DNA from: Latrodectus hesperus
Lineage: Eukaryota; Arthropoda; Arachnida; Araneae; Theridiidae
Direction: 5' to 3'
Length of the DNA: 64,000 bases
Assembly (NCBI GenBank): GCA_037975125.1
Contig: CM075852.1
Coordinates: 6,415,134-6,479,133, forward strand
Made by a program: the position numbers and the translations under genes. Under the pieces are notes generated by a model. That model had not been told where the DNA came from. It saw only the letters and a list, made by a program, of their open reading frames with translations, and ran no database searches. Positions 23,511 to 35,160 of the stretch are shown in pieces. Every line of letters begins with the position of its first letter. Position 1 is the stretch's first letter.

Positions 23511-25139
23511 ATTTCAAATTGAAGTTAAATTGGGATACTCTTTAACATTTTTTTCAAAACAATTAAAATATAAACACATAATATTATTGTAAATATTTGA
23601 CATGAAAGACAAAACTTTCTATTAAAATATTGAGAGAAATATAGAGAGCTATTAAGAAATTCATTATATAAAATTCTTTTAAGTAATTTGAAGAACTTTA
23701 CATTTGTGGCGGAACTTCAATGAAACTTGCGAGTCATCTATATGTTTTTCCTCATCAAAGTATAGAAAAACAATTATCACAGTGGATGAGATTTAAATAA
23801 TGATAAAGACTTCAAACAGCTAATGTTCTAAAGACTAACATTATTAGAAAGGAACATCTTGAAACATTTACTGCATTTTTGACTTCTTGGGTATTATTTT
23901 TATTAAGTTATTGCAGAGGAAGGCGTGTTTACACTCAGAAAATGTGAGAATTTAAAATATTTGTTTAAATTACATTATAAGGTAACATTTTATAATTCCT
24001 TATTAAGTATACTATTATTTCCGATTGTTCTTTTCGATTAAAAACAAGATATATTTGTATTTTCGTACGTAAAAACTGAGAACTGAAAAGATTAATAAAA
24101 AAATTTAATTTCTTGTATTCTAAGGTTTTTACATTCAATGTCTTACCTAAGGAATTCCCTATAAGTTTAAAAGTCACATGCGTAACATTAATTTTGTAAA
24201 ATACAACTTGTTCGCATTCTAAGGAAAATATTTCTGAAATCGCAAGTAATTTATGAAAATTTAATGAGTCAATATTTCATAGTAACCTAATCTATACGTA
24301 AACCAATATAATTAATAAAATTTTAAAATTCAACATTGTATAATGTGTGTCATACGTAATATTAGAACACACAGAAACATATTCTTTTAAAAATAATTTA
24401 ACTATAAAAACATGAAAAAATTAGTATGCAATCAAACGATTTTATTTATAGTATACACCTGGTACAATATAACACCTGAATCTCACTACAAATTTTGAAC
24501 TGTCAGCAATACAGCTCCTATTTGACAGCGAGATTTTCCTTCCCTAAACACGTACTTTAAATTGAGACAGATACATTTAATTATGTTGTACATGTTCAGT
24601 TTTTTCATATGTAGATTGGAAGTAAAGCAAACCAATTAGTTTCATTTAATCAAATTTTCCCGATTTGATCCTTTACTATATTTTTATAATATTACTACGA
24701 TTTAATTCTAGATGTTCGAGAATATTATTAAGATGAGAGATAACAAGGTACACAGCGATGGAAAGTCAAAGACTAGAAAATGGCGCGAAGACGAAAAGCG
24801 GAGTCTTCCATTTAAGTCAAGTAAATAATATCAACTATTTACCAAGTTTTGTGAAAACTTTTTAAGTTAAATCTAATGATGAATTACAAAATGCTAATAT
24901 GAATTTACTTAGTGATTTCCTATATATCCTAGCTTTCAAAAAGATCAGACCACGAAAATCACTTGTAAATATATTTTAGTCGCTAAATTCACAGTCAGAA
25001 AAATGTCCCTGACACAAAGAGTGGAGAAAAAAATGATTGTTTAGCGTATTAGTGTGTCGCTATAAACATGAAAATGAGCTTTGTTTTGAAAAAGTGCTGT
25101 AACATACATGAGCATTAATTATCGTTTACTTTCAACACG

Positions 25140-25600
25140 AGATGGTGCTGTTAGACACGAATACCCTTAAAAGATGAGACCATTATCAAAAATTCATGAA
25201 GTTCAAATGAAGTCGTGTAATAGAGGTACAAGAAAGTTCTTTGCGCGGCATTGCAGAAGGTTTGAACAGTATTATATCCACAGTGTATCACTTATTGTCA
25301 AAAATGGTCAAGAGGGAAAGTGCTGCTATAATAAATGTTAGCAGCGGCACCACAGAGAGTGAAGTTCGAAGTGTGCTGCCAATGAGTGAACGAAATTCAA
25401 TGCGACTTGAGTCTGTAGCAGACTTTCTGCCTGCAATAGGCACAAACAACTTTTCAACATCAGTTACTATATAGACAGTTCCAAGGCCTTGCAGCATGGC
25501 TGCCACTGTCCTTTAAGTACTACCAATTCTGACGTGAGTAGTGTCAAGCAACAGCTGATTGGGGTGCAAATTGTTGCTCTAGCCTAATCTTTGTACCTAT
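25140..25600 (+). other. Less AT-rich segment with a helix-turn-helix-like reading frame
   Basis: Composition changes to near-balanced GC. The plus frame beginning near 25,232 reads SSLRGIAEGLNSIISTVYHL, which resembles the homeodomain-like helix-turn-helix of Tc1/mariner-superfamily transposases. The rest of the 77-codon frame (to 25,474) is not recognisable and no DDE motif is present. It may be an old transposon head or something else. Confidence 0.25.
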
Positions 25601-25621
25601 CCTAGAGTTCTAATAATTAGG

Positions 25622-25655
25622 TAGAAGCCTACAAGTGGGAACTTGTAGGCTTCTA
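25622..25655. repeat. Perfect 15-bp inverted repeat with 4-base loop
   Basis: TAGAAGCCTACAAGT at 25,622-25,636, loop GGGA, and the exact reverse complement at 25,641-25,655. It lies at the tail end of the family A SINE that reads from 25,873 leftward. The right arm resembles the tail (AGGCTTCTA), so the left arm may be a template-switch copy of it. Confidence 0.92.
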
Positions 25656-25873
25656 TAAAATTTAAAAGCAGAGAATTAACAGGAGACCCCCAATATTTTC
25701 CAGCAAACTTCAGAGGTATTATTTCACTTGGAGGACATTGCAACCATTACCTATTTAACGTTCCCTCGCAAATTTTTAGTAAACTCGAATGATCTTCGGT
25801 TAAGTCGGGATTTGAACTCGCTAACTTTCCTTAACAAGAACAACGATCTAAATAACCAAGACATTGCGGCCTC
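25656..25873 (-). repeat. tRNA-derived SINE, family A (minus)
   Basis: On the minus strand a head near 25,873 is followed by GAGTTCAAATCCCGACTTAA, with the B box at 25,806-25,819. The body reads GTTTACTAAAAATTTGCG, TTGCAATGTCCTCCAAGTG and GGGGGTCTCCTG. It shares this body with the copies at 6.9 and 55.6 kb. Confidence 0.75.
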
Positions 25874-28127
25874 ATGGAGGACAGAGTGGAAATCTGTTTT
25901 CATGAAAGCCGATCTACATTGATATAAATGATGGTCGTGAGTTGGTTAGACAGAAAAAAGCTAAGCCTTACTGGGTTGCCTGTCTATCTTACCCACTCAC
26001 TAAATACATATTTTGAATAATGGTCGGAGGAACAATTTCCTACACATCCGAGTTTCTCCCCCACACAATTTAACTTAGAATAAATACATTAATGATTTAA
26101 ACTAACCTGCGGCTATTCATGATCATTTCAGGGTGTTTTAAAACAGGATAAATTTAGATTTCATATCACTGTTGTAATCCAAGACGCTCTTTACAGAGTG
26201 GTAACATTCCCCGGCCTGATGGATCACCAATCGAAGACATACGAGATACCATTGAACGATAACCTGGGCGTCATTTGTGACTAACCCTCCTTGTACTGAT
26301 TGACCAACTGCGCCCTCCACGTAACTGCATTTAACAAAATGACATTTGGCACCTGTACGAGATCCATGCCTGTACATTTGTATACTTATATTCAACATTC
26401 TGTGTGTGTGTGGTGGGGATATACCATTTATAGATGAGCCAGCATTTTATAAGTGCACTGAATCTTACTCCGAATGTCTCAGAAATGAGATTTTAAGCAT
26501 TTAAATTCATTACCAATACAATATTGGTGCAATTTCATTTTTTTGTACTGATATTTTATCCCATTAGTGAACTTTTATTTGAAGCAAATTAATTATTTTA
26601 TTAAGAAAAGAAATCGCTTTTTAAAGCACACTATAAATTAGTATGAAAAGACAATCTCCTGAACCATTGCATTTCGTTAGCATTTGTTTCTCAAATATCA
26701 TTTTTAATTCTAGTTATCAATTTGAATGAAGCTGAATTTTTGGTAGTTAAAAAGGAAATGTAAGTTTACTGATAAATTAATTCGCTTTTATAACAATGGA
26801 GGATAACCTATTTATTCCTCCTTCTCTAGTTAGTGAATGAAAGTGCAGAAATATCTGGAATTATATGTAATATAACAATAACGCCATTTTTCTATCACAA
26901 AAATTACTTATTTAATTTTTTTATTAACTACATTTAGCGTTACAGTATCAAGCACTTTAAGTAAACACAACATAATTGGAATGCTTCTAACTTATTTCAA
27001 TATTTTCTCTAAATTTTATATTAAAATTTTTATCCAAACATTTAGTTTCTCTAAATTGAATACATTCAAAAAATTCTCTACTAAGTATTTATACAATTTA
27101 AGGACCAACATTTGACCAAACACCGCTCTATATAGTGTATTAAAATCATAATAAAAATCTTGTTAACCCACTACACTATTTTTCTCTCTGCTATGGAGAA
27201 ATTTGAAAGTTGTTCTTTTAATTTCTTTGTCACCATTAGATGTAAATTATCACTCAAATGAAGTACGAAAAAATTAATTATCTATTGTATTCGAACTGCC
27301 ACACAAAAATTAGTAACTTAAAATTTTCGATCAGTGCCTTTTTTAAAGAAGCTAAATCCTTATAATATTAAAATGGAAATTGTCAATAAGAATTATTCAA
27401 ATAATGAAAACAAATTAAATAATTAATTGGCAAAAAGATTGTCTCTAGAAAACAATTTTGTATTTATTAGGATTAATCAACTAATCATTGCAACGAAAAT
27501 ATTCCACCGAATAATTTGATTGGACAAAAAAAAATTAATCTTGAATTTGATTGAAATTTACAAAAAAAAATAAATTTTAAGAAACAGAGATAAAAACAGG
27601 CACATAATTAAAAAACAACATTTGTAAATCTGCCATATCGATGTCATCAGAAGTGTGATAAAATTATTTTTGATAAAAGGAAAGCACCATGAAGGAATTT
27701 TATAAATTAAAGACTCAATTTCAGAAAATTTCTGAAGAAAGTGAATTAAAATTGTAAAAAAAAGAATGCATATAAAAGTTAAAATTAAAATTCCAAGTTC
27801 ACGTTCGCTCATGTATTATTTTCGAAGAAAAGAAAAATATTACATTTGGACTTGCAAAAGAAATATATAAAAGTAGTTATCCGGTAAGCTATAGACAACT
27901 ATGTGTCTGTTATTGTAAAAGGAACAAGTTTCATTGTGGATTTTCATCATGGCCGTTATGTGTGTGCTCCAGATAATAAAATTGATCAGACCTATGCTTT
28001 AAAACGGATTAATTTAATTTTCGTGAAAACTACAGAAGAACACGTAATCAAGAAAAATTACTTTTTTGAGGGCTTAAATATTTAGAAAATGTAAGAATTT
28101 TATGTGCACGAGTAAGGCAAAATCATA
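25874..28127. other. Unassigned stretch
   Basis: 26,140-26,400 is clearly less AT-rich and holds an 86-codon minus-strand frame that I do not recognise. 27,903-28,085 holds a 60-codon plus frame starting MSVIVKGTSFIVDFHHGRYV, also unrecognised. The remainder is AT-rich without features. Confidence 0.35.
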
Positions 28128-28178
28128 CTTGGTTGTAATGTCCTCCAAATGAAATCATACCTCAAGGGTTTTCATATA
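28128..28178 (+). repeat. SINE family A body fragment (plus)
   Basis: GGTTGTAATGTCCTCC followed by AATGAAATCATACCTC closely matches the body of the family A SINE at 25,656-25,873 read on its own strand. Head and tail are missing. It sits immediately left of the LINE insertion. Confidence 0.5.
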
Positions 28179-28186
28179 AATGGATC

Positions 28187-28201
28187 ATCTGCCTAGTCCC
28201 T
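28187..28201. repeat. Left 15-bp target-site duplication
   Basis: ATCTGCCTAGTCCCT here is repeated exactly at 29,006-29,020. The two copies bound the LINE derivative precisely. Confidence 0.9.
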
Positions 28202-29005
28202 GGAACCAAGGGATACGTGTACCTTCCTGGGGCTTGAGCAGCCACCAGGCGCGTCGGCAGGTGGTGGATCGCCGAATGTCCAGTAGGAATGACAGGATAG
28301 CCTTGAATATAGAATCAGAGGCTGCGAACCAGCTTCCGTAAACCCTGGTGTTATGCGATCCGTGCCTAGGGCTAATTGGCACCGCGGTATTGGTGTCTTA
28401 ACGGAGCCTCTAGTTGCCTGGCGAACTTCTAGAGTAATTTGCCTTGCCCAGTAACTCAGGCAATCCTGGGTTGACTTACATTACCTGAGCTTGTTGTTAT
28501 CTTGTGGCTGAAAAGACACAAGAAATGACTAACCTTTCTGCATTTGCAGGTGAAGCTTCTGAAGTAGACCTTGCTGAAAAAGACAAGGGAACTTAGAGGC
28601 AATCTAGTAAAGGGGCAGCAATGAATCCTTCACTTGAGGTAGAAATGACCTCCAAACCATCTTCTGGTGAAAGTCAGGAAGCTATCCCTAGCATGACTGA
28701 CTTTCTGACCAGATGGAACTGTTTCAGCAAGACCCTATCTGCTGGAAATGTCATACGCAAGAAAAAACGGCAGAGCATATCATTTACGAATGTGAGGCTC
28801 TTGCCCTCCCTAGATTAACTTCTTTAGGCATCATCCATACTAGAGAGTTACACCTAGACTCCATTAAAGGGTTATCGGACTTTATTAATAGAGTGGGTGA
28901 CCCAAGCAACTGGAACTAGGAAACATTGGGTTTGGAGTTAATGGTACAAAATGCTGATAAAAGCAGAGGTGCCCAATGACAAACAAACCCAATTCTAAGA
29001 AGAAG
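28202..29005 (+). mobile_element. Internally deleted LINE (5' end joined to 3' end), 804 bp
   Basis: The element begins with a comparatively GC-rich 5' region (28,202-28,523) without long frames. A start codon at 28,524 opens MTNLSAFAGEASEVDLAEKD, with a stop after 23 codons and a further short frame to about 28,700 (start of the first ORF, by inference). It then passes abruptly into the C-terminal end of a LINE second ORF: ICWKCHTQEKTAEHIIYECE at 28,727-28,786, a C-x2-C-x8-H-x4-C zinc knuckle. That frame runs to the stop ending 28,919, and an 86-bp 3' untranslated region follows. Endonuclease, RT and any RNase H are absent. The exact duplication on both sides shows that both termini are original, so the deletion is internal. 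Confidence 0.85.
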
Positions 29006-29020
29006 ATCTGCCTAGTCCCT
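29006..29020. repeat. Right 15-bp target-site duplication
   Basis: Exact repeat of 28,187-28,201, immediately after the LINE 3' end. Confidence 0.9.
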
Positions 29021-30396
29021 ACTTTTAAATTAAGAAAATTCCAACGCAGCAATTTCCACCTAACTGGTACATCCCAAGAAGTATGCTGATGCAAAAATAA
29101 TATTCTGACCTAGTGTGAAGCTTAATGTGAAGATAATATAATGTCAGTGTTTGATAATTATTACAAGATATTTTCAACAAAATTAAATTTGCATTTCAGG
29201 AAATCATCCACAGATACATGAAATATTTGTGATTTAGGGTTAGAAAAATTGAGCTTTTGGAATTCGAGGGAGTAATGTCATGACAAAATTAGAAAACTTT
29301 GAACACTTACAAAATCCTGAAGATTCCTTATTTATTAAGGTATTTTTTGCATTTCCTTTCGATTTTGATAAAAATTGCCTTTTTAAGAATTGACTACACC
29401 GGTAATTTACCATATGCGTAAACTATGTTTTCAACTTCGGATAACCTGATTTTAATTAAAATATAAGTCAGTTGTTGCTTTGGCCGCAAACTGAATGATC
29501 GCAAGGGTCTCAGAAAATTTCTTCACGTTTACGAGTATACAAATAATTTTGCTAAAAATTGTAAAAAGTAATAACATATCAAAACTTAAGTACTGGATAA
29601 AACAGAAATATTAAAACTGTTTTAATTTTATTGAAATTGCTTCAAAGTAAAAAAACAAGCTGAACTAAATGAAATCTATAAGTGCATATAGAGGTTGACT
29701 AGGTGATTCACAATTTGTCTATAGTCGAAACTCAACCAAATAAATCAGAACATTTCCCTGCCAGGTGACTGGTACAATATCAAAACCTTTAAAAAGTAAG
29801 TTCTGTTTCATACTGTTGAAATGACAATCAGAAGACTTCGTCACTAGTGCATTTTCAGACTATTTACTGGTATCCCTGTAACTGTTACTTTTCTGTTAGT
29901 AATATTTGAAAAGCTTAACCTCATCTCAAAGAATTCAAGTATGACTCGACGAAGATGCAGAATTCTATTAGTATAAGAAAATATTAATCAGATCACTGAG
30001 ACATGGAGACCAGTTTTTTCACATACAACAGGAAAAAGTGATAAAAGTAAAAAACAAAGTACTCGATGAAATTTGTTTCTCCTTGCTAAACACAAGTATA
30101 AAATTTAAAAGACAAATCATTATGGTGGAAGTTCAAATGATGCAAACGAAAAAGATATATCTTGCTAAGCCAATTTAAACTAAGTATTATTCGTAGCATT
30201 ATATATCTGTAACAGAACAGTTATTAGTTTGTACTATAAAATCTTTAATGAAACATAATTATACAATGAAATTTTCCTGTAGACTGAATTTGAATTAATA
30301 TTTTTTCTTCAGTAGCCAAAAGGTATTTACTCCATTAAATATATAAAAATTATAGATAATTACTCAAATGTTATTCAGTCTTATAAAAAATTCTGA
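29021..30396. other. AT-rich stretch, nothing recognised
   Basis: May contain the unrecognisable 5' part (first ORF, endonuclease) of the LINE that follows, but I cannot show it. Confidence 0.35.
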
Positions 30397-33264
30397 TTGC
30401 CAAACGTGTTACATCGACTATTAAAGGACATGTTGATATTTTGCATGAAATTTCAAGAGATAGAAAATATATCTGAAATAAAATATTCAATTCAGCCAAT
30501 AAGTGATGAATTAAAGAACTGCACCGAATCAGATATGCTTTACAAAATAACATTTATATTAATTATTCAGGCAGCAACTGAAAACACTTTAAAATTGGTA
30601 AACAACCTAGCTAAGATTAATTGGTGGAACTCTCCATTACGGACAAAGAAACAAAAATTCAATGCTTTTGGAAGAATGAAAAGCATTTCAGATAACACAG
30701 AGGCTATACATGGAATACAAAAAACAATAGCTTTTTATAAGAAAGAAATTCTGGAGGTAAAATTATCCAGATTTTGTGCAAATAGCGATCTTGGTATATT
30801 GCAAAATATTGAAGCTGATGAAGTCTCTCTCTCTCTCTCTCTCTAATTCAACTTATAATATCAAACTCTGTACAATACTGCAATTTAAAATCTTGGAACG
30901 TCGGGAACTTCTCGCTCAAGAATTCCCTCCAGATGCAATCCAGGATGATTTGTCTTTTCTTGCCCACCTTAAGTCCCCACTAACGATTTTGATCCATATT
31001 TTACCTTAACTGATCTTAAGTACACCATAAACAATTTCAGCAACTATAAATCCCCATCGATGGATGCATTGTTAACCAAATGGTAAAATTATCTTCCATG
31101 CTTGTCCGCGATTCCTTTTTTTCAACACCTGATTAAAATTGCACTCATTTCCCAAACAATTCAAGATCGGCTAAGTAATATTCATTCTAAAAAGAGAAAA
31201 AGATCCCAAGTTATCTTCCTCCTATCCTCCTATATATTTGCTACTGGCTCTGTGAAAAGTACTAGAGAAGCTAGTAATTAATCCTTTGAAGTACCATCTG
31301 AAAAGAACGAATTTTCTCAACAATAGTCAATTTGATTTTCGTTAAAACATGTCTACAGAACATGCTTTAAGTAAAACTAAGATTATTATAAACAGGAGTA
31401 GAAGAAAACGATCTTTACTCGACCTTTCTGAGTTTCTATATTCAACAAGCTTTTGACTTCATTTGGTAGCCAAATCTGAGACTGGCACTTTTAAACTCAA
31501 ATTGTCCATCCAATACTGTCTGAGCTCTATATCTATAGTTTCCTAGGAGACCGAAAACTGCAAATTATTTCACAGATGGTGGTTCAACTATTATCCATCA
31601 AACTAGAAATTGTCCTCAAGGCTCTGTCTGTAACTCGCGACTCTTTGGTATATTTACTTTTATGAACTAGTATCCCATAATGTCCACAGACACTGTTGCA
31701 TTCACTGATGACACGCTTCTCATAGTTCAAGGCCATACAAGAGTACAATTAAAAAATAATTGTAACGAGATCATGCATATTTTCTTAGAGCTCTGTAAAA
31801 AATTAAACGTTTCTTCATAAAAATTCCATGCTTTGATTATCAGCAAATGTATGAAATCTATGAATAACGACCCAAAAATAACCTTAGATGGAATCAATCT
31901 GAAGTATACGAAAATTTTGATGTATTTTGATGTTCAAATAGATAAAACAAAAGCTGTACCCATTGCACAAAGACTGAAAACAATGTCAGGTAGAGAAAGG
32001 GTCTCAAAAGTAAATTAATGATGTCCATATACCTCAACATTATAGAAAGAATCGTCACATACAACATCCACTCACAGCATGAAAAATAACACGATTCTCC
32101 AGCACACTTCACTCTTCTCATAACGAAAAGCTACAGTATTACATCTACAGCAGCTACACAATTGTGTTAGCAGGATTACCACCACTATCCCTCAAATTAA
32201 AGCATAAAGAGCTGAAAACATCGATAGTTCAATTTCAAACCGATATATCACTAAGAGATCAACATTTCTCAGCAGGTTCCATCGAAGACACTACACGTAA
32301 AGATACCTTTTATCCCTTATACTCTGGCTTAAATATATTCACTTGTATAATCTACCGCAATCATCAAAGACCATCACCAAACCAACAAAAGGTTCAATCT
32401 ATCACTTCTAAATCAACAGATACCTCAAAGTAAGACCAATGTACAGGAGCTGATTTCCCAATTATGATAAATTCGATTGAATAAACTTAACCATTTTTTT
32501 CAAACTGATAACATTCTATTCATTCAAGCTAAAGCTTTGGCGTGCCTGAAAGCCACACACATTAACCAGGTAAAAGAAATAAAATATTTCTTAGGGACCA
32601 TTTGGAGGGACCGCTTAAGAGTTTTAATTGTAGCTTCAACTTTTACAGCTATGGATTCAACAAGTATCAAAAGACACGGGAATTCAACGCTGCTAGATAC
32701 GTGCCCACGCAGAAACTCAAGGAAATGAGCTTGCGGATTAAAGAAAAGAGACAGTAAAGGAAACTATTGCCCAAATAATTGTCTCGCCATACCCAAATAC
32801 TGCTCTTCAGTTAAAACTGAAGTAACAGACTTTAACCTCATATCAAAAACAATGGAGCACTTGGGAACAATGTAGGGGTTATTTGTTTAAAGAATTGGCA
32901 GATTCACAAACAATGCTATCCAAACAAATATATATGTCAATTACATTATAACGAGCCATAGTCCTTTCCCTATTTACTTCAACAGTATTAAGAAAATCCA
33001 AGTCAAACTAGTCGTGTTTGGTGTCGAGGGTACATTTGACCACTATCTGCTGAGCTGCCCCCTCACGAATCACCTTCATTTAAAGAAACTAGGTAATATG
33101 TCATCCACCGCTTTTCTAATATTTTGCCTTTTTTGGAAAAAAAAATTACAGACATGCTTTTTGTTCACGGATTGGTTGTTTGTCTGCGGAAGAAATAGCT
33201 TGCGGCATATTTGGAAACATCAAGCTCATTTTCGGACTTTACATAAGAAACTCGATCACCTATA
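30397..33264 (+). mobile_element. Decayed LINE (I/R1-group) with RT and RNase H
   Basis: The endonuclease-RT linker is in a 149-codon frame at 30,397-30,846 (KINWWNSPLRTKKQKFN, then FYKKEILEVKLSRFC). RT begins at about 31,014 with LTDLKYTINNFSNYKSPSMD and continues with INPLKYHLKRTNFLNNSQFD...MSTEHAL near 31,276-31,370. The palm B block reads NCPQGSVCNSRLFGIFT (31,609-31,658), and the catalytic block reads VAFTDDTLLIVQG (31,693-31,731, FTDD for YADD). The thumb is at 31,880-31,960. An RNase H remnant has AKALACLKATH near 32,530 and RAHAETQGNELAD near 32,697-32,735. The C-terminal GTFDHYLLSCPLTNHLHLKK is at 33,030-33,090. It carries many stops, frameshifts and a CT microsatellite inside. Confidence 0.88.
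30824..30844 (+). repeat. (TC)n microsatellite inside LINE
   Basis: About ten TC units interrupt the LINE linker frame and produce a spurious SLSLSL run in the translation. Confidence 0.9.
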
Positions 33265-33453
33265 AACGATGAACAATTTCAATATGTATTATAATCATAT
33301 AGAATATTTACATTTTCCCATCTTTTACTCCTGATTCTATACTAGTGTTACATACCCTTAACGATAATCACTTAAGTTGTAAATAATATTCCACTTGTGT
33401 TCCAAATCGTCTGAATATATAAGTTTTATAACCAAGTATTACATTAATATTTT

Positions 33454-33569
33454 CAATTACGCATTAATATGTCATTCCGCATATTGATGCGTAATTGAAT
33501 TAATTACGCATTAATATGTAGGTTCAAATTCTTTTTATCTTGCTGCACAGATAGGTATCTTGCTGCACA
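33454..33569. repeat. Inverted repeat plus direct-repeat cluster
   Basis: An 18-bp arm at 33,454-33,471 (CAATTACGCATTAATATG) faces a 17/18 matching reverse complement at 33,480-33,497 across 8 bases. A third, direct copy of AATTACGCATTAATATG follows at 33,502-33,518. A further direct pair TATCTTGCTGCACA lies at 33,536-33,549 and 33,556-33,569. Confidence 0.85.
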
Positions 33570-34240
33570 AAAAATACTGTATTTTAATTTTCATGTATTT
33601 ATTTAAAATGTGGTGTATAAACATCCTACTTTGGATAAAAAGATTACTTTTTTTAAATAAATATGATGGAGGAGAGCCAACCCGATAACCAGAACGGGTC
33701 TCTTCTCACTGTTAAATGATGAATGTCTCATAATTACTACATGTTGTTAAATATAAATGCACATGCAGTAGAACAGACAATATAGTATTTTTAAATTTTA
33801 ATTAAAAAGAAATTTAAAAAATATGTAGTATTTTATCATCCTTCTCACATTCCTATTTGTTAAGTGAAACTTGTGAAACAAAAATTGTCTTAACAATAAA
33901 TTTTATTAACAATTATAAAACAGTGAAGTTACTGATATAGTACTTCATCCAGAATAACTCTGATAAATAAAAGAAATCCATTCAAAACAAATTTTTGTGT
34001 ATTTGTTTAATGATACTAAAAAAGCTAATATTTAATCAGAAGTTAATATAAAATTTATATGCAAATTAAATATTTTTGTAAAAAGTTAATAGGTGCATGA
34101 TTTACTACAGAAGGTAAAATTTAAGAATACCCACTTTTAGATAGAGAATGTAGCAAATTTATGATATAACAATTTAAATTATTAAATCATAGTAAAAGTA
34201 GATTCCAAAAACGCGGTAAATAGATTGTAATATCACTTAC

Positions 34241-34315
34241 GGGATTTCATTTTCACAACAGCTCTGGGAAGGCTCTATGGTACTCAGAAATCTCATCCAG
34301 GGACATGGAAGAAAA
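34241..34315 (-). other. Candidate exon with strong donor (minus)
   Basis: The segment is less AT-rich than its surroundings. On the minus strand it ends ATGAAATCCC followed by GTAAGTG, a strong donor at 34,241/34,240. One frame from an upstream ATG reads MSLDEISEYHRAFPELL then TGA. A second ATG at 34,250-34,248 has a good A at -3 and gives MKS plus one base, in the phase needed by the acceptor at 5056. I recognise neither peptide. It could be a 5' exon with an upstream ORF, a non-coding exon, or chance. Confidence 0.22.
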
Positions 34316-34604
34316 AATTAAAACATGAATGTTACCATCTCTAAAATTATGAACATGTTATATTATCCACAAAAACACATAACTAAGCAAACAGTAAATA
34401 ATTAAAAGTTCCATAAATAAAAGTATGAATTAATTTCAATTTTTAAAATTATTTCACATAAATAATACTGAAGAAAATCAAATATACTAATCGAAGAAAC
34501 AATTTCAATAAATGAATCTGGCATGAATTAAGTAATTTGTTTATTTAATCGATATTTTTTTAAAACTGCCGAATGAATTAAAAAGAACAAACTGCTAGCG
34601 TGTT

Positions 34605-35160
34605 TTCATTTCTCAAGCGGTTTTTCGGTTCCCTGGTCAAATAAAGTCGAGTACCTCGGTCTTACGTTAGATAAAAAACTTACCTGGAAAGCCCATATTA
34701 ATAAAATTAAGAATAAATTTATTTCTGCCAAAACTTCACTCTACCCCTTAATTGCCTACAAATCAAATCTCTCCATGGCTAACAAGCTATTGATTTATAA
34801 ATCATACCTTCGCCCTATTATCACCTATGCAGCCCCAATCTGGGGTGGTGCTGCGGAAACGAACCTGAAACTTCTTGAGGGTCAGCAAAGTAAATTACTT
34901 AGACTGATCACTCAATCAAATTCTACATCAGAAACGAACACATCAGAAACAATTTGGGTGTCCTTCCCCTATCAAGATACGTCCAATTCCTTGCTTTTCG
35001 CTTCTACAACAATCCTTATGAAATTGATAACTCTGAAATTCAAGCAATTGAAAACTACAATCCCTATGAACTTTCCAATTTCCACAGACCAAGGGCGGTT
35101 CTGCGGGCTAAGCCACATTCAAACTTATCTATTCGCCTCTCAAAATGTAGAGATTAATAA
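34605..35160 (+). mobile_element. 5'-truncated Jockey-type LINE, RT C-terminus
   Basis: The frame starting near 34,610 reads WSNKVEYLGLTLDKKLTWKA, then INKIKNKFISAKTSLYPLIA, then KLLIYKSYLRPIITYAAPIW and LKLLEGQQSKLLRLITQ. This is the characteristic thumb and C-terminal region of Jockey/X-element reverse transcriptases. A frameshift near 34,940 moves to a second frame with NNLGVLPLSRYVQFLAFRFY. This continues to RPRAVLRAKP...LSIRLSKCRD and a stop at 35,157. An A-rich tail follows. No endonuclease or palm is present, consistent with incomplete reverse transcription on insertion. Confidence 0.88.

Larger units (their letters stand above)
22051..25139. other. Very AT-rich stretch
   Basis: Holds the candidate exon at 22,972-22,999 and the minisatellite at 23,395-23,510, listed separately. 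Otherwise I see no transposon or gene signature; the short open frames are chance. Confidence 0.4.
33265..34604. other. AT-rich stretch with inverted/direct repeats
   Basis: Holds the repeat cluster at 33,454-33,569 and the candidate exon near 34,241, listed separately. A short GC-richer patch at 33,665-33,710 is unassigned. Confidence 0.4.
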
